Of a DNA stretch of 64,000 nucleotides, positions 56,141 through 63,736 are shown piece after piece. This stretch comes from CAVXNP01 sp963763305 (lineage in GTDB: Bacteria > Pseudomonadota > Gammaproteobacteria > Xanthomonadales > Rhodanobacteraceae). Each line of letters opens with the position of its first letter. Position 1 is the first letter of the stretch. The DNA lies in the NCBI GenBank assembly GCA_963763305.1, contig CAVXNP010000001.1:558001-622000 (forward strand), given 5' to 3'. Both the position numbers and the translations under genes were made by a program. Below the pieces are notes generated by a model, which saw nothing but the letters and a program-made list of their open reading frames with translations, was not told the origin of the DNA and ran no database searches.

Positions 56141-57202
56141 TCACCCGGTCGTCGCGACCATGTCAGCGCGACGCTGCATGGCACGGGCCACGTGCACCAG
56201 CAGCAGCAGCACCGGCACTTCCACCAGCGGACCGATCACCGCCGCAAACGCCACCGGCGAGGCCAGCCCGAAGGCGGCGATGGCCACCGCGATGGCCAGT
56301 TCGAAGTTGTTGCCGGCGGCGGTAAATGCCACGGCCGTGGTGCGCGGATACGCCGCACCGGCGCGTCGTGCCATCCAGAAGCTCAGTCCGAACATCACCA
56401 GGAAATACAGCGTCAGCGGCACCGCCACGCGCAGCACATCCAGTGGAAGCTGCAGCAACTGGCCTCCCTTGAGGCTGAACATCGCCACGATGGTGAACAG
56501 CAGCGCCACCAGCGTGATGGGCCCGATGCGCGGCAGGAACCGCTCCGCATACCAGACCTCCCCGCGGGACCGTACCAGCCAGCGCCGGCCCAGATAACCG
56601 GCGGCGAACGGAATACCCAGGTAAATCAGCACCGCCCCGGCGATGGTTCCGAAGTCGACCGGTACCACCTGCCCGGCCAGCCCGACCAGCGGCGGCAGCA
56701 CGGTCAGGAATAGCCAGGCGTAGGCGCCGAAGGTCAGCAGCTGGAAGATCGCGTTGAACGCCACCAGCCCGGCCGCGTACTGGTTGTCGCCGCCAGCCAG
56801 CTGGTTCCACACCAGCACCATGGCGATGCACCGGGCCAGCCCGATCAGGATCACCCCGGTCATGTACTCCGGACGATCATGCAGGAACACCACCGCCAGC
56901 ACGAACATCAGCAGCGGGCCGACCACCCAGTTCTGCAGCAGCGACAGCCACAGCAACCGACGGTCGCGGAACACTCGCGGCAGCTCCTCGTGCCGCACCT
57001 TGGCCAGTGGCGGATACATCATCAGCACCAGGCCGATCGCGATCGGCAGGTTGGTGCCGCCGATGCTGAGCCGGTCCAGTGCGGCCGGCAACCCCTTGAA
57101 GACCAGCCCCAGCGCGACGCCCAGCGCCATCGCCGCGAAGATCCACAGGGTCAGCCAGCGATCCAGGAACGACAGGCGCACGCGCGCAACCGGCTTATCC
57201 AT
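56141..57202 (-). CDS. arsB: Arsenite efflux transporter, ACR3 family
   Basis: 353-residue membrane protein with ten hydrophobic segments, extruding arsenite using the membrane potential. The family core GLARCIAMVLVWNQLAGGDNQYAAGLVAFNAIFQ includes the conserved Cys of the fourth membrane segment, and AFTAAGNNFELAIAVAIAAFG carries the other ACR3 signature. Its start overlaps the arsC end by eight bases, so expression is coupled to arsR-arsC. Confidence 0.92.
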   Translation of the reverse strand: MDKPVARVRLSFLDRWLTLWIFAAMALGVALGLVFKGLPAALDRLSIGGTNLPIAIGLVLMMYPPLAKVRHEELPRVFRDRRLLWLSLLQNWVVGPLLMFVLAVVFLHDRPEYMTGVILIGLARCIAMVLVWNQLAGGDNQYAAGLVAFNAIFQLLTFGAYAWLFLTVLPPLVGLAGQVVPVDFGTIAGAVLIYLGIPFAAGYLGRRWLVRSRGEVWYAERFLPRIGPITLVALLFTIVAMFSLKGGQLLQLPLDVLRVAVPLTLYFLVMFGLSFWMARRAGAAYPRTTAVAFTAAGNNFELAIAVAIAAFGLASPVAFAAVIGPLVEVPVLLLLVHVARAMQRRADMVATTG

Positions 57203-57737
57203 GGGAGGCTCCCACCTGCGCTCCCGGTCCGGTGGAGGCGCCCTCGGTGGCGCCGATCTGCTGCAGCTTCGCCTGCAGCGCCACGGGCTCCAGGCGCTGA
57301 AGCGGCAATGCAACGAACGCTCCGATGCGGCTCCTCAGATAACCGAAGGCCCTGGTGAAGGCAGCCAGCTGTTCGGCCTCCAGCCCCTGCGCCGCGGCTG
57401 GGTCTTCGATCCCCCAATGAGCGCTGACCGGATGTCCGAGCCACACCGGGCAGGTCTCGCCAGCGGCGTTGTCGCAGACGGTAAAGATGAAGTCCATGCT
57501 GGGAGCATCCACGCGCTCGAACTCCTCCCAGCTCTTGGAGCGCAATCCGGCCACCGGAAGCCCCGCGTTGCGCAGTGTCTGCAGGGCCAGTGGGTGCACC
57601 TCACCCTTGGGATGGCTACCGGCCGACCAGGCGCGAAAGCGCCCCTGGCCCAGGTGATTGAGAAGCGCCTCGGCAAGAATGGAACGGGCCGAATTGCCCG
57701 TGCACAGGAACAGTGCGTTGAATACGCGCTCGGTCAT
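57195..57737 (-). CDS. arsC: Arsenate reductase, low-molecular-weight phosphatase type
   Basis: 180 residues. N-terminal phosphatase loop FLCTGNSARSILAEALL (the CX5R active site, read as C-TGNSA-R), followed by AWSAGSHPKG and VHPLALQTLRNAGL. The downstream Cys pair DFIFTVCDNAAGETCPVW fits the relay of the thioredoxin-linked pI258-type enzymes. FGYLRSRIGAFVALPL ends the fold. ATG 57737 overlaps the arsR stop as ATGA. It reduces arsenate to arsenite for the ACR3 pump encoded next. Confidence 0.93.
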   Translation of the reverse strand: MTERVFNALFLCTGNSARSILAEALLNHLGQGRFRAWSAGSHPKGEVHPLALQTLRNAGLPVAGLRSKSWEEFERVDAPSMDFIFTVCDNAAGETCPVWLGHPVSAHWGIEDPAAAQGLEAEQLAAFTRAFGYLRSRIGAFVALPLQRLEPVALQAKLQQIGATEGASTGPGAQVGASHG

Positions 57738-58087
57738 GAGATGGACTCGGAGGTGGGGCAACAGGGGTCGAGTTCGGCCAGCAGCGGCCGGCACAGTTCG
57801 GGGCTGGCGCCGCAGCAGTCCTTGACCAGGAACACGGTGAGGTCCCGCAGGCAGTCCAGCTCGGCACGGTAGACGATGGAGCGCCCTCGCCGCTCGGAGC
57901 GCACCAGACCGGCCCGGCTCAGCACCGCCAGGTGCGCCGACATGGTGTTCTGCGGCACGTCCAGCGCGCTCGATACCTGGCCTGCGGCCAGGCCGTCCGG
58001 TTCGTGACCGACCAGCAGGCGGAAGGTGTCCAGGCGGGTAGCCTGGGCCAGGGCCGCCAATACGGTGAGTGCCGAAGAGTTATCCAT
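57734..58087 (-). CDS. arsR: Arsenic-responsive ArsR repressor
   Basis: 117 residues. Winged-helix repressor with HTH LDVPQNTMSAHLAVLSRAGLVRSERRGRSIVYR. It lacks the classic ELCVCDL arsenic site in the recognition helix (TMSAHLAVL at that place). Instead the C-terminus carries a Cys pair at 91-92 and a Cys at 99, plus Cys 109-110, resembling the alternative site of Acidithiobacillus ArsR. I use ATG 58087; a start at 58117 is possible. First gene of the arsenic operon, with its operator directly at the start codon. Confidence 0.92.
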   Translation of the reverse strand: MDNSSALTVLAALAQATRLDTFRLLVGHEPDGLAAGQVSSALDVPQNTMSAHLAVLSRAGLVRSERRGRSIVYRAELDCLRDLTVFLVKDCCGASPELCRPLLAELDPCCPTSESIS

Positions 58088-58109
58088 ATATCCAGCATTG
58101 CCGATATAT
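58086..58109. promoter_or_regulatory. Probable ArsR operator
   Basis: A perfect inverted repeat ATATATC (58086-58092) / GATATAT (58103-58109) with a 10-base spacer overlaps the arsR start. The AT-rich arms contrast with the GC-rich genome and fit an ArsR/SmtB-type box. Confidence 0.75.
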
Positions 58110-58178
58110 GTAGCCAATGCAAGCGTGGAGATCGCTCACACCAGAGTGTGGGCCGGGCGGAGACAGAGCATGCGTAGC

Positions 58179-58275
58179 ATGGGTTTCAGCCCACCAGCCT
58201 TTCGGCTGACGGGCTTTCATGCTCCCGCCGGCTTCGAGCTTTTCCGCTGGTCGGCTTGGTGGGCTGAAGCCCACC
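58179..58275. repeat. Two REP-like palindromes of the GGTGGGCT family
   Basis: ATGGGTTTCAGCCCACC (58179-58195) and GGTGGGCTGAAGCCCACC (58258-58275) are copies of the element arrayed near 7368-7545. They lie between arsR and the DksA fusion gene. Confidence 0.8.
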
Positions 58276-58309
58276 CTACGCACATGTTGGCGACCCGCGG
58301 CCAAAAGGG

Positions 58310-58340
58310 AAGGCCCCGCACGCTGGCGGGGCCTTCTGTT
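58310..58340 (-). terminator. Terminator of the DksA fusion gene
   Basis: AAGGCCCCGC and GCGGGGCCTT form a ten-base stem on the minus strand, with cccttttgg after it. It is 22 bases from the gene's stop codon. Confidence 0.75.
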
Positions 58341-58362
58341 CAGCAACCGCTTCCACGGCGAA

Positions 58363-59736
58363 CTAGTCGCCCATCTGCTTCTGCAGGTGCTCGCGGCGCT
58401 CCTGGGCATCGAGCGACAGCGTGGCGATCGGGCGGGCGTCGAGGCGATCGATGCCGATTTCCTCGTCGGTCTCCTCGCAGTAGCCGTAGCGGCCCTCTTC
58501 GATTCGGCGCAGCGCCTTGTCGATCTTGGAGATCAGCTTGCGATAACGGTCGCGGGTGCGCAGTTCCAGCGAGTTCTCGGTCTCGCGGGTGGCCCGCTCG
58601 GCCTCGTCGCCCACATCACGGACCTCGTCGCGCAGGTTTTCCATGGTCTGCCGGGACTCCTCCACCAGCTGGTCGCGCCAGTCGCGCAACTTGTTGCGGA
58701 AGTAGGCCAGGTGACGCGGGCTCATGTACTCCTCGTCGTTGGACGGACGATAGCCCTTTGGCAACTCGATGTTGACGGTGGCAGGCAGGGCGTAGCGGCC
58801 GTCTTCACGGGTTACGCCATTGTCGGAATTTACAGCGGTATTGTTCATTGCGGACTGCGGAATCTTCTGTTTTTTGGGGGGGACATGAGCCGCGACAGCG
58901 GTGGCCACACGCGGCTTCACCATGGCGGTTGCACTTGCCACCTTACCCTTGCGGGGCACGGCGGCAGGTGAAGATGAACTGGACACGACAGGTTTTGGTG
59001 ACTGCATCGCCGGCCTGGCCGGTGCCGCCTGCGGCTTCGCTGCAGCCTTGCCGGAAGTTGCCTTGACCGGTGCCGCCGGGGCTGCCTTCCTGGGCGCGAC
59101 CTTGGTGACCGGACTGGGGGCAGTCGATTTCTTCGCCACCGCTTTCTTTGCCGCCACCTTGTCGACGGCCTTCCTGGCGACGGTCCTTCCAGCGGCCGGC
59201 TTTTTGGCCGGGCGGGTCACGCCAGCCTTCTTTGCCGGCGCCCTTGCCGGCGGGCTCTTTTTTGCGCTGGCCGGTTTGGCGGCCGGTGCCTTGCGTGCCG
59301 CCGGTGCCTTCTTGCCGACTGGCTTGCTGGCGGGAACTTTCCTTATCGCGGCCGTGGTCGCGGGCTTCCTGGCTGCCGGCTTCCTGACGGCGCCCTTCTT
59401 TGCCGGCGCCTTTTTCGCCGCAGCCTTGGCGGGCACGGGCTTCTTCGCCGCTGGCTTCTTCGTGATCGGCTTCTTGGCAGCTGGCTTTTTCGCAGCTGGC
59501 TTCTTCGCGATTGGCTTCTTCGCGACCGACTTTTTCGCGGCAGCTGGGGTGGCGACGGTTTTACCCGCAGCCGGCTTGGCTGTAGCCTTGACCGGGACTT
59601 TCCGGGCCGGTGCGGCCTTGGCGGTCCGCGCGGCAGGTGTGGCTTTCAGCTTGCTGCTCCGGGTTTCTTTCGCCTGGCTCGCAGCTTTCCCTTTCTGCGC
59701 CTTTGCGGCGGTCGAACTACGCGTCGTTTTCGCCAT
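58363..59736 (-). CDS. dksA: DksA-like RNA polymerase factor with a histone-H1-like N-terminal extension
   Basis: 457 residues. About 290 N-terminal residues are Lys/Ala/Pro repeats (AAKKP and PAKKA units), like bacterial histone H1 tails. From about 297 the chain is DksA: YALPATVNIELPKGYRPSNDEEYMSPRHLAYFRNKLRDWRDQL, a coiled coil with DVGDEAERATRETENSLELRTRDRYRKLISKIDKAL, and the zinc-finger region. Only one of the four usual zinc Cys remains (YGYCEE; the others are Thr, Ser and Ala), so it probably does not bind zinc. Such AK-rich extensions occur in Xanthomonadales. A C7-A6 run and an internal ATG (58848) mark the fusion junction. Confidence 0.9.
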   Translation of the reverse strand: MAKTTRSSTAAKAQKGKAASQAKETRSSKLKATPAARTAKAAPARKVPVKATAKPAAGKTVATPAAAKKSVAKKPIAKKPAAKKPAAKKPITKKPAAKKPVPAKAAAKKAPAKKGAVRKPAARKPATTAAIRKVPASKPVGKKAPAARKAPAAKPASAKKSPPARAPAKKAGVTRPAKKPAAGRTVARKAVDKVAAKKAVAKKSTAPSPVTKVAPRKAAPAAPVKATSGKAAAKPQAAPARPAMQSPKPVVSSSSSPAAVPRKGKVASATAMVKPRVATAVAAHVPPKKQKIPQSAMNNTAVNSDNGVTREDGRYALPATVNIELPKGYRPSNDEEYMSPRHLAYFRNKLRDWRDQLVEESRQTMENLRDEVRDVGDEAERATRETENSLELRTRDRYRKLISKIDKALRRIEEGRYGYCEETDEEIGIDRLDARPIATLSLDAQERREHLQKQMGD

Positions 59737-59850
59737 ATCCCTTCACCAGTTTGGCCGTGGCGGCCGGGTGTTATAGCCCATGTGCCTTACACCAGCAAGC
59801 TTGCATCTGGAATACTTGCGGTACTTGATGCCGCGAGCTGTTTCGGCAGC

Positions 59851-60123
59851 GTGAATGTATTGAACCGATTCCTTCTCTTCCTGCTGGCCCTGTACAAGCG
59901 CGCCCTGAGCCCCCTGCTGGGGCAACGTTGTCGCTTTTACCCCAGTTGTTCCGATTATGCACGGATTGCGATCGTGCGCTTTGGTCCGTTGCGCGGCTGC
60001 CTGCTGGCCGGCTGGCGCCTGGCCCGCTGCCAGCCATTGTGTACCGGAGGCGACGACCCGGTACCGGAGCACTTCCATTTTCGTCGTTGCAACCCGCCTG
60101 GAGACTCAGAGCATGTCCACTGA
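59851..60123 (+). CDS. yidD: Membrane protein insertion efficiency factor YidD
   Basis: 90 residues from GTG 59851. The YidD signature is complete: LLALYKRALSPLLGQRCRFYPSCSDYARIAIVRFGPLRGCLLAGWRLARCQPLCTGG. YidD sits at the inner membrane and aids YidC-dependent insertion. It usually lies in the rpmH-rnpA-yidD-yidC cluster, but here it stands with an M23 peptidase. The start is uncertain: no ATG fits, and GTG or a later TTG (59860) are the choices. Confidence 0.87.
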   Translation: MNVLNRFLLFLLALYKRALSPLLGQRCRFYPSCSDYARIAIVRFGPLRGCLLAGWRLARCQPLCTGGDDPVPEHFHFRRCNPPGDSEHVH

Positions 60124-60268
60124 ACGGCTGATCGGGAATGCCGAACCGGTCAAGGAAGGCCGCCGCTCGGGCGGCGACCTGCGTATCTTCGTCTATGGCC
60201 AACGCGTCCGGGACTGTGTCCGGATCGACGACAGCGTGCACGGCCCGCACCTGGCGCTCGATCGATGA
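60113..60268 (+). CDS. Small conserved-looking protein between yidD and the M23 peptidase gene
   Basis: 51 residues, MSTERLIGNAEPVKEGRRSG then GDLRIFVYGQRVRDCVRIDD to the end. It overlaps the yidD end by 11 bases, and its stop overlaps the next start as ATGA. That tight coupling on both sides supports it as a real gene. The sequence is soluble and has no signal peptide. I do not recognise the family. Confidence 0.65.
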   Translation: MSTERLIGNAEPVKEGRRSGGDLRIFVYGQRVRDCVRIDDSVHGPHLALDR

Positions 60269-61110
60269 GGACGTGGCTGGTCGCCGTACTGGGACTGTTA
60301 CCCGCGCTGGCCGCGGGCCGTCCGGTGCAATTGCCCGAGTCGGTATCGCAGGGCGCGCTGGTGATTGCCCATCTGCCGGCAGGTGCCCGCGCGAGCCTGG
60401 ACGGCCAGGCGCTGCACGTGGGTGCAGACGGCACCGTGGTCTTCGGCGCGGGGCGGGACGAGAAAGGGCCACTGCAGCTGCAGTGGATCGGCCGGCGTGG
60501 CGATCGGCACGCGGTCGACATCACGGTTACCGGGCGCGACTGGCCGATCGAGCGGGTCGATGGCGTGCCGTCGAAGACGGTCAACCCGCCGCCTGCGATT
60601 GCCGCCCGGATCGCCCGCGAGCAGGGGCGCGTGGTGCAGGCGCGCAAGCGCGATGACAACCGCGAGGATTTCCTGCATGGCTTCGTCTGGCCGGTGCACG
60701 GGCGTATCAGCGGTCGCTTCGGCAATCAGCGCATCTACAACGGCACGCCCAAGTCACCGCATTCGGGGATGGACATCGCGGTGCCCGAGGGCACTCCGGT
60801 GCGCGCGCCGGCCGCGGGCGTGGTCACCTTCGCCGCCCCGGACCTGTATCTCACCGGCGGCACCGTGCTGATCGACCACGGCTTCGGCCTGAGCTCGAAT
60901 TTCCTGCACCTGTCGCAACTGAAGGTGAAGGTGGGTGAGCACGTGGCGCAGGGCCAGGTGATCGCGCTGTCGGGCATGACCGGCCGGGCCACCGGGCCGC
61001 ACCTGCACTGGGGCTTCAACTGGCTGAGCACCCGCCTGGATCCCTTGCTGCTGCCTGGAATCGCGTCGACGGATCAGCCCTCCGGCGCGGTTCAGGCAGC
61101 CGGACCGTAG
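60265..61110 (+). CDS. M23 family peptidase (LytM-type), exported
   Basis: 281 residues. A signal peptide (MRTWLVAVLGLLPALAAG) is followed by a beta-rich domain of about 110 residues and the LytM domain: FVWPVHGRISGRFGNQR, HSGMDIAVPEGTPVRAPAAGVV with zinc ligands His and Asp, and GPHLHWGFN with the HxH motif. It probably cleaves peptide bridges of murein. It overlaps the small gene upstream by ATGA. Its 3' end overlaps folE2 tail to tail by 19 bases. Confidence 0.92.
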   Translation: MRTWLVAVLGLLPALAAGRPVQLPESVSQGALVIAHLPAGARASLDGQALHVGADGTVVFGAGRDEKGPLQLQWIGRRGDRHAVDITVTGRDWPIERVDGVPSKTVNPPPAIAARIAREQGRVVQARKRDDNREDFLHGFVWPVHGRISGRFGNQRIYNGTPKSPHSGMDIAVPEGTPVRAPAAGVVTFAAPDLYLTGGTVLIDHGFGLSSNFLHLSQLKVKVGEHVAQGQVIALSGMTGRATGPHLHWGFNWLSTRLDPLLLPGIASTDQPSGAVQAAGP

Positions 61111-62045
61111 CCACCGGGCACGCCCTTGCTGGCGTAGGCCACCGCGTCGTGCGGATGCAGGCTTTCCTGGTGCTCAAGACGCACGTGGAAGTCGACAATG
61201 CCCGGGTCGCCATCCAGCGCCTGCTGGATGCGCCGGGCCGCGTCCTCGCAGAACATCAGGTTGCCGCCGTTGGCCAACGCAAAGGCCTGCTCGTCCTCGC
61301 GCTTGACCGCGGTCTGTACCGGGGTGCCCAGGGCCTGCTCGACCCGATCCAGCAGCCCGATAAGATTCAGCGGCCGGTCGTCGGCAAAGCGCACCAGCAG
61401 CCGGGCCACGCTGCGCTGCGCATGCGGCGTGGCGACGATACCCTGTTCGCTGCCCAGCCAGGCCAGCACGGCCGCATGGTCCACCGGTCCGGCCGGATCG
61501 AAATCCCTGGCGAACTGCTCCTGGATCAGCTGGCGCGACAGCGCCGCGGAAGCCGGGCAAGTCGACGAGTAGACCACCTCGGTACCCAGTTCCAGCCGGA
61601 ACCGCCCTTCGCACAGGCTGGCCTCGATCGACACCGGATACGCCCGCCAGCCACTGTTGGCGCTGCGCAGCGCGGCGCGTCGGACCAGATGCTCGAAGCG
61701 GATGCTGATCCGCGCGCGATCGGCCAGGTCCCGGTGCGAGTCCAGGAATTCGCCCAGCAGCGCGCGCAGCGTGGCCGCGTCCAGCGTGCCGGCACCGAGG
61801 TGCTGGTCGACCAGCAGGTACAGCCGCGACATGTGGATGCCGCGGCGATCGGGCCGGGTCAGGTTGACGAAGGCACCTACCTGGGCGCTGGCGCGCTGCG
61901 GCTCGCCATCGCCGGCGTCGAAGCGCACCGGCACCTCGATGCCGTCCATGCCTACCCAGTCCAGCGCACCGCTGAGGTGGGGTTGCGCCTGGCCGGCGAC
62001 ATCGGGCATCAATCGGGTGGTGTTCTCGTGCGTGTGCATCGCCAT
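61092..62045 (-). CDS. folE2: GTP cyclohydrolase FolE2
   Basis: 317 residues. Type IB GTP cyclohydrolase, making dihydroneopterin triphosphate for folate and related pterins; unlike FolE it can use metals other than zinc. DWVGMDGIEVPVRF, RRGIHMSRLYLLVDQHL, FEHLVRRAALRSANSGWRAYPVSIEASL and the active-site Cys in YSSTCPASAALSRQLI are present, with NLMFCEDAARRIQ near the end. ATG 62045 opens MAMHTHENTTRLMPDV. No folE is visible in the window. Confidence 0.93.
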   Translation of the reverse strand: MAMHTHENTTRLMPDVAGQAQPHLSGALDWVGMDGIEVPVRFDAGDGEPQRASAQVGAFVNLTRPDRRGIHMSRLYLLVDQHLGAGTLDAATLRALLGEFLDSHRDLADRARISIRFEHLVRRAALRSANSGWRAYPVSIEASLCEGRFRLELGTEVVYSSTCPASAALSRQLIQEQFARDFDPAGPVDHAAVLAWLGSEQGIVATPHAQRSVARLLVRFADDRPLNLIGLLDRVEQALGTPVQTAVKREDEQAFALANGGNLMFCEDAARRIQQALDGDPGIVDFHVRLEHQESLHPHDAVAYASKGVPGGYGPAA

Positions 62046-62160
62046 TCCTGTCACAGCCGACGGTCGAGCCGCCGGAAAGCTCCCATGGTGGCCCCGGCCG
62101 GGCCTGCATGCCAGTCGCGCCGAAGAAACGCTGCGTCCCCGGCGAGGGTCGCCAGGGCGC

Positions 62161-63030
62161 TCACGAGCGCGCCTGCTGGCCGCCGGTGATCGCCTGCCAG
62201 CGCCGCGCGGCCCGCCAGGCAGCCATCGCCAGGCCAAACCCGCGCACCGGCGCCCCTGCCTGCAGTACCGGCAGCGGATCGCGTGTCTGCTGCGCGCGCT
62301 GCGACAGGCGCGCGTCCTGCCGCGCCGCCACGGCGCGGAACACGCTCAGCGGACCGGGCAGGCGCTGCGCCTCGACCCAGGCCTGCTGCAGGTCGGCCAG
62401 TTGCGTGCGGATCGCTTCGCTGCGCGCCGGGCTTGCCTGGCCCAGCCCCGTGCGGCTCAAGCCGTGGCGAGCCAACCGCGCCATCGGCAAGGGCAGACGA
62501 TCGCGTTCGGCATCGTCCTGCAACCGCCGCAAGGCATCCAGCAGATGGCCCAGTGCCGCCAACCGGCCAGCGCGCTCGGCGGAGGCGCTCGGGCCGTACC
62601 ACCAGTCGGTCTCCAGTGCGGCCAGCGCCCCGTGCAGCGACAAGGCGGCGTCCAGCTGGCCGGGGAAATCGCTCGCGGTGCCCTGCTCCAGCTGGGCCAT
62701 GGCGGCCGACACCGGAGCCAGCCAGCGGCTGCCGTCGATGCGACTGGCGCGCGGGTCGTCGAACAGCAGCTGGGTCAGTGGATGGCGGCCACCGGTCTGC
62801 GGCGCACCGGCCAGCTCCTCGGCCCACCAGCCAAGCTTGGCGACAGCCACCTGCGGCTCGCGGATCCCGTAGGCCGCGCCCAGCAGTTCGTACTCCAGCG
62901 CGGCCAGGGCGACGTGGCCCGGGTAGCGCTCCGGGCTGACGAACACCAGCGCCATGCGCTGCTGCGGCTGGCCGGCGAGCCACTTGTCGACATAGTGATC
63001 GATGCCGCCGACGATGCTGGCTTCGCTCAT
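62161..63030 (-). CDS. Squalene/phytoene synthase-like protein
   Basis: 289 residues, all-helical in appearance. The pattern YVDKWLAGQPQQRMALVFVSPERY...ALAALEYELLGAAYGIREPQVAVAKLGWWAEEL resembles the trans-isoprenyl diphosphate synthase head-to-head family, but the two DXXXD metal motifs are not clear, so catalysis is doubtful. It overlaps gph by four bases (63027-63030). Xanthomonadales often keep such a gene beside gph and ubiG, which suggests a link to isoprenoid or ubiquinone biology; that is inference. Confidence 0.65.
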   Translation of the reverse strand: MSEASIVGGIDHYVDKWLAGQPQQRMALVFVSPERYPGHVALAALEYELLGAAYGIREPQVAVAKLGWWAEELAGAPQTGGRHPLTQLLFDDPRASRIDGSRWLAPVSAAMAQLEQGTASDFPGQLDAALSLHGALAALETDWWYGPSASAERAGRLAALGHLLDALRRLQDDAERDRLPLPMARLARHGLSRTGLGQASPARSEAIRTQLADLQQAWVEAQRLPGPLSVFRAVAARQDARLSQRAQQTRDPLPVLQAGAPVRGFGLAMAAWRAARRWQAITGGQQARS

Positions 63031-63710
63031 GCGGACACCCCGCACGCCCGCACCATGGCAGCCAGTTCACGCGGGTGGTCGACCACCGCATCGGCCCCCC
63101 ACTGGTGCGGGTCGCCACCATCCAGATAACCCCAGCTGACCGCCACGGTGTACAGACCGGCGGCGGCTCCGGCCATCATGTCGCGCCGGTCATCCCCCAC
63201 GAACAGGCACGCGGCCGGATCCAGCCCGGCCCGTTCGCAGGCCAGCAGCACCGGGGCCGGGTCGGGCTTCTTCACCGCCAGGGTATCGCCGCTGATCACC
63301 GCCACGGCCCGGTCGCCCCAGCCGATCCGTCGCAGCAGTTCGTCGGTGAGCGCGCCGGCCTTGTTGGTGACGATACCCCAGCCCAGTTGCGTGTCCTCCA
63401 GTTGCCGCAGCAGCTCGTCGATGCCCTCGAACGGCCGCGTCGCCTGCGCCATCAGCTGTTCGTACAGCGCCAGATAACGCGGCACCAGCCTTTCCACCGC
63501 GGCCTCCCCGCGCTCGGCGAAGGCGCAGCGCAACACCGCCCGCGCGCCGCGCGAGACGACCTGGCGCACGGGCGGATAGGCCGGTGGCGTCACACCCTCT
63601 TCGGCGCACTGGCTTACCAGTGCCGCATAGAGGTCCGGAGCGCTGTCCAGCAAGGTGCCGTCCAGATCGAACAGCACGCCCTGGATGGCGGTGGGCAAGG
63701 GTCGGCTCAT
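63027..63710 (-). CDS. gph: Phosphoglycolate phosphatase
   Basis: 227 residues, HAD superfamily. FDLDGTLLDSAPDL contains the nucleophile Asp and acid Asp, GIVTNKAGALTDELL the second motif, VKKPDPAPVLLACERAGL the Lys and FVGDDRRDMMAGAAAG the metal-binding Asp pair. Clears 2-phosphoglycolate, for example from DNA repair. It follows ubiG on the same strand by 26 bases, the usual ubiG-gph arrangement. Confidence 0.93.
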   Translation of the reverse strand: MSRPLPTAIQGVLFDLDGTLLDSAPDLYAALVSQCAEEGVTPPAYPPVRQVVSRGARAVLRCAFAERGEAAVERLVPRYLALYEQLMAQATRPFEGIDELLRQLEDTQLGWGIVTNKAGALTDELLRRIGWGDRAVAVISGDTLAVKKPDPAPVLLACERAGLDPAACLFVGDDRRDMMAGAAAGLYTVAVSWGYLDGGDPHQWGADAVVDHPRELAAMVRACGVSA

Positions 63711-63736
63711 GGGTCTGCGCTGCGGCCGGGGGGCGA

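Noticed and set aside
61900..62160. Zur-type operator before folE2
   Set aside because: FolE2 genes are often zinc-regulated, but no AT-rich palindrome of that kind is present in the upstream DNA.
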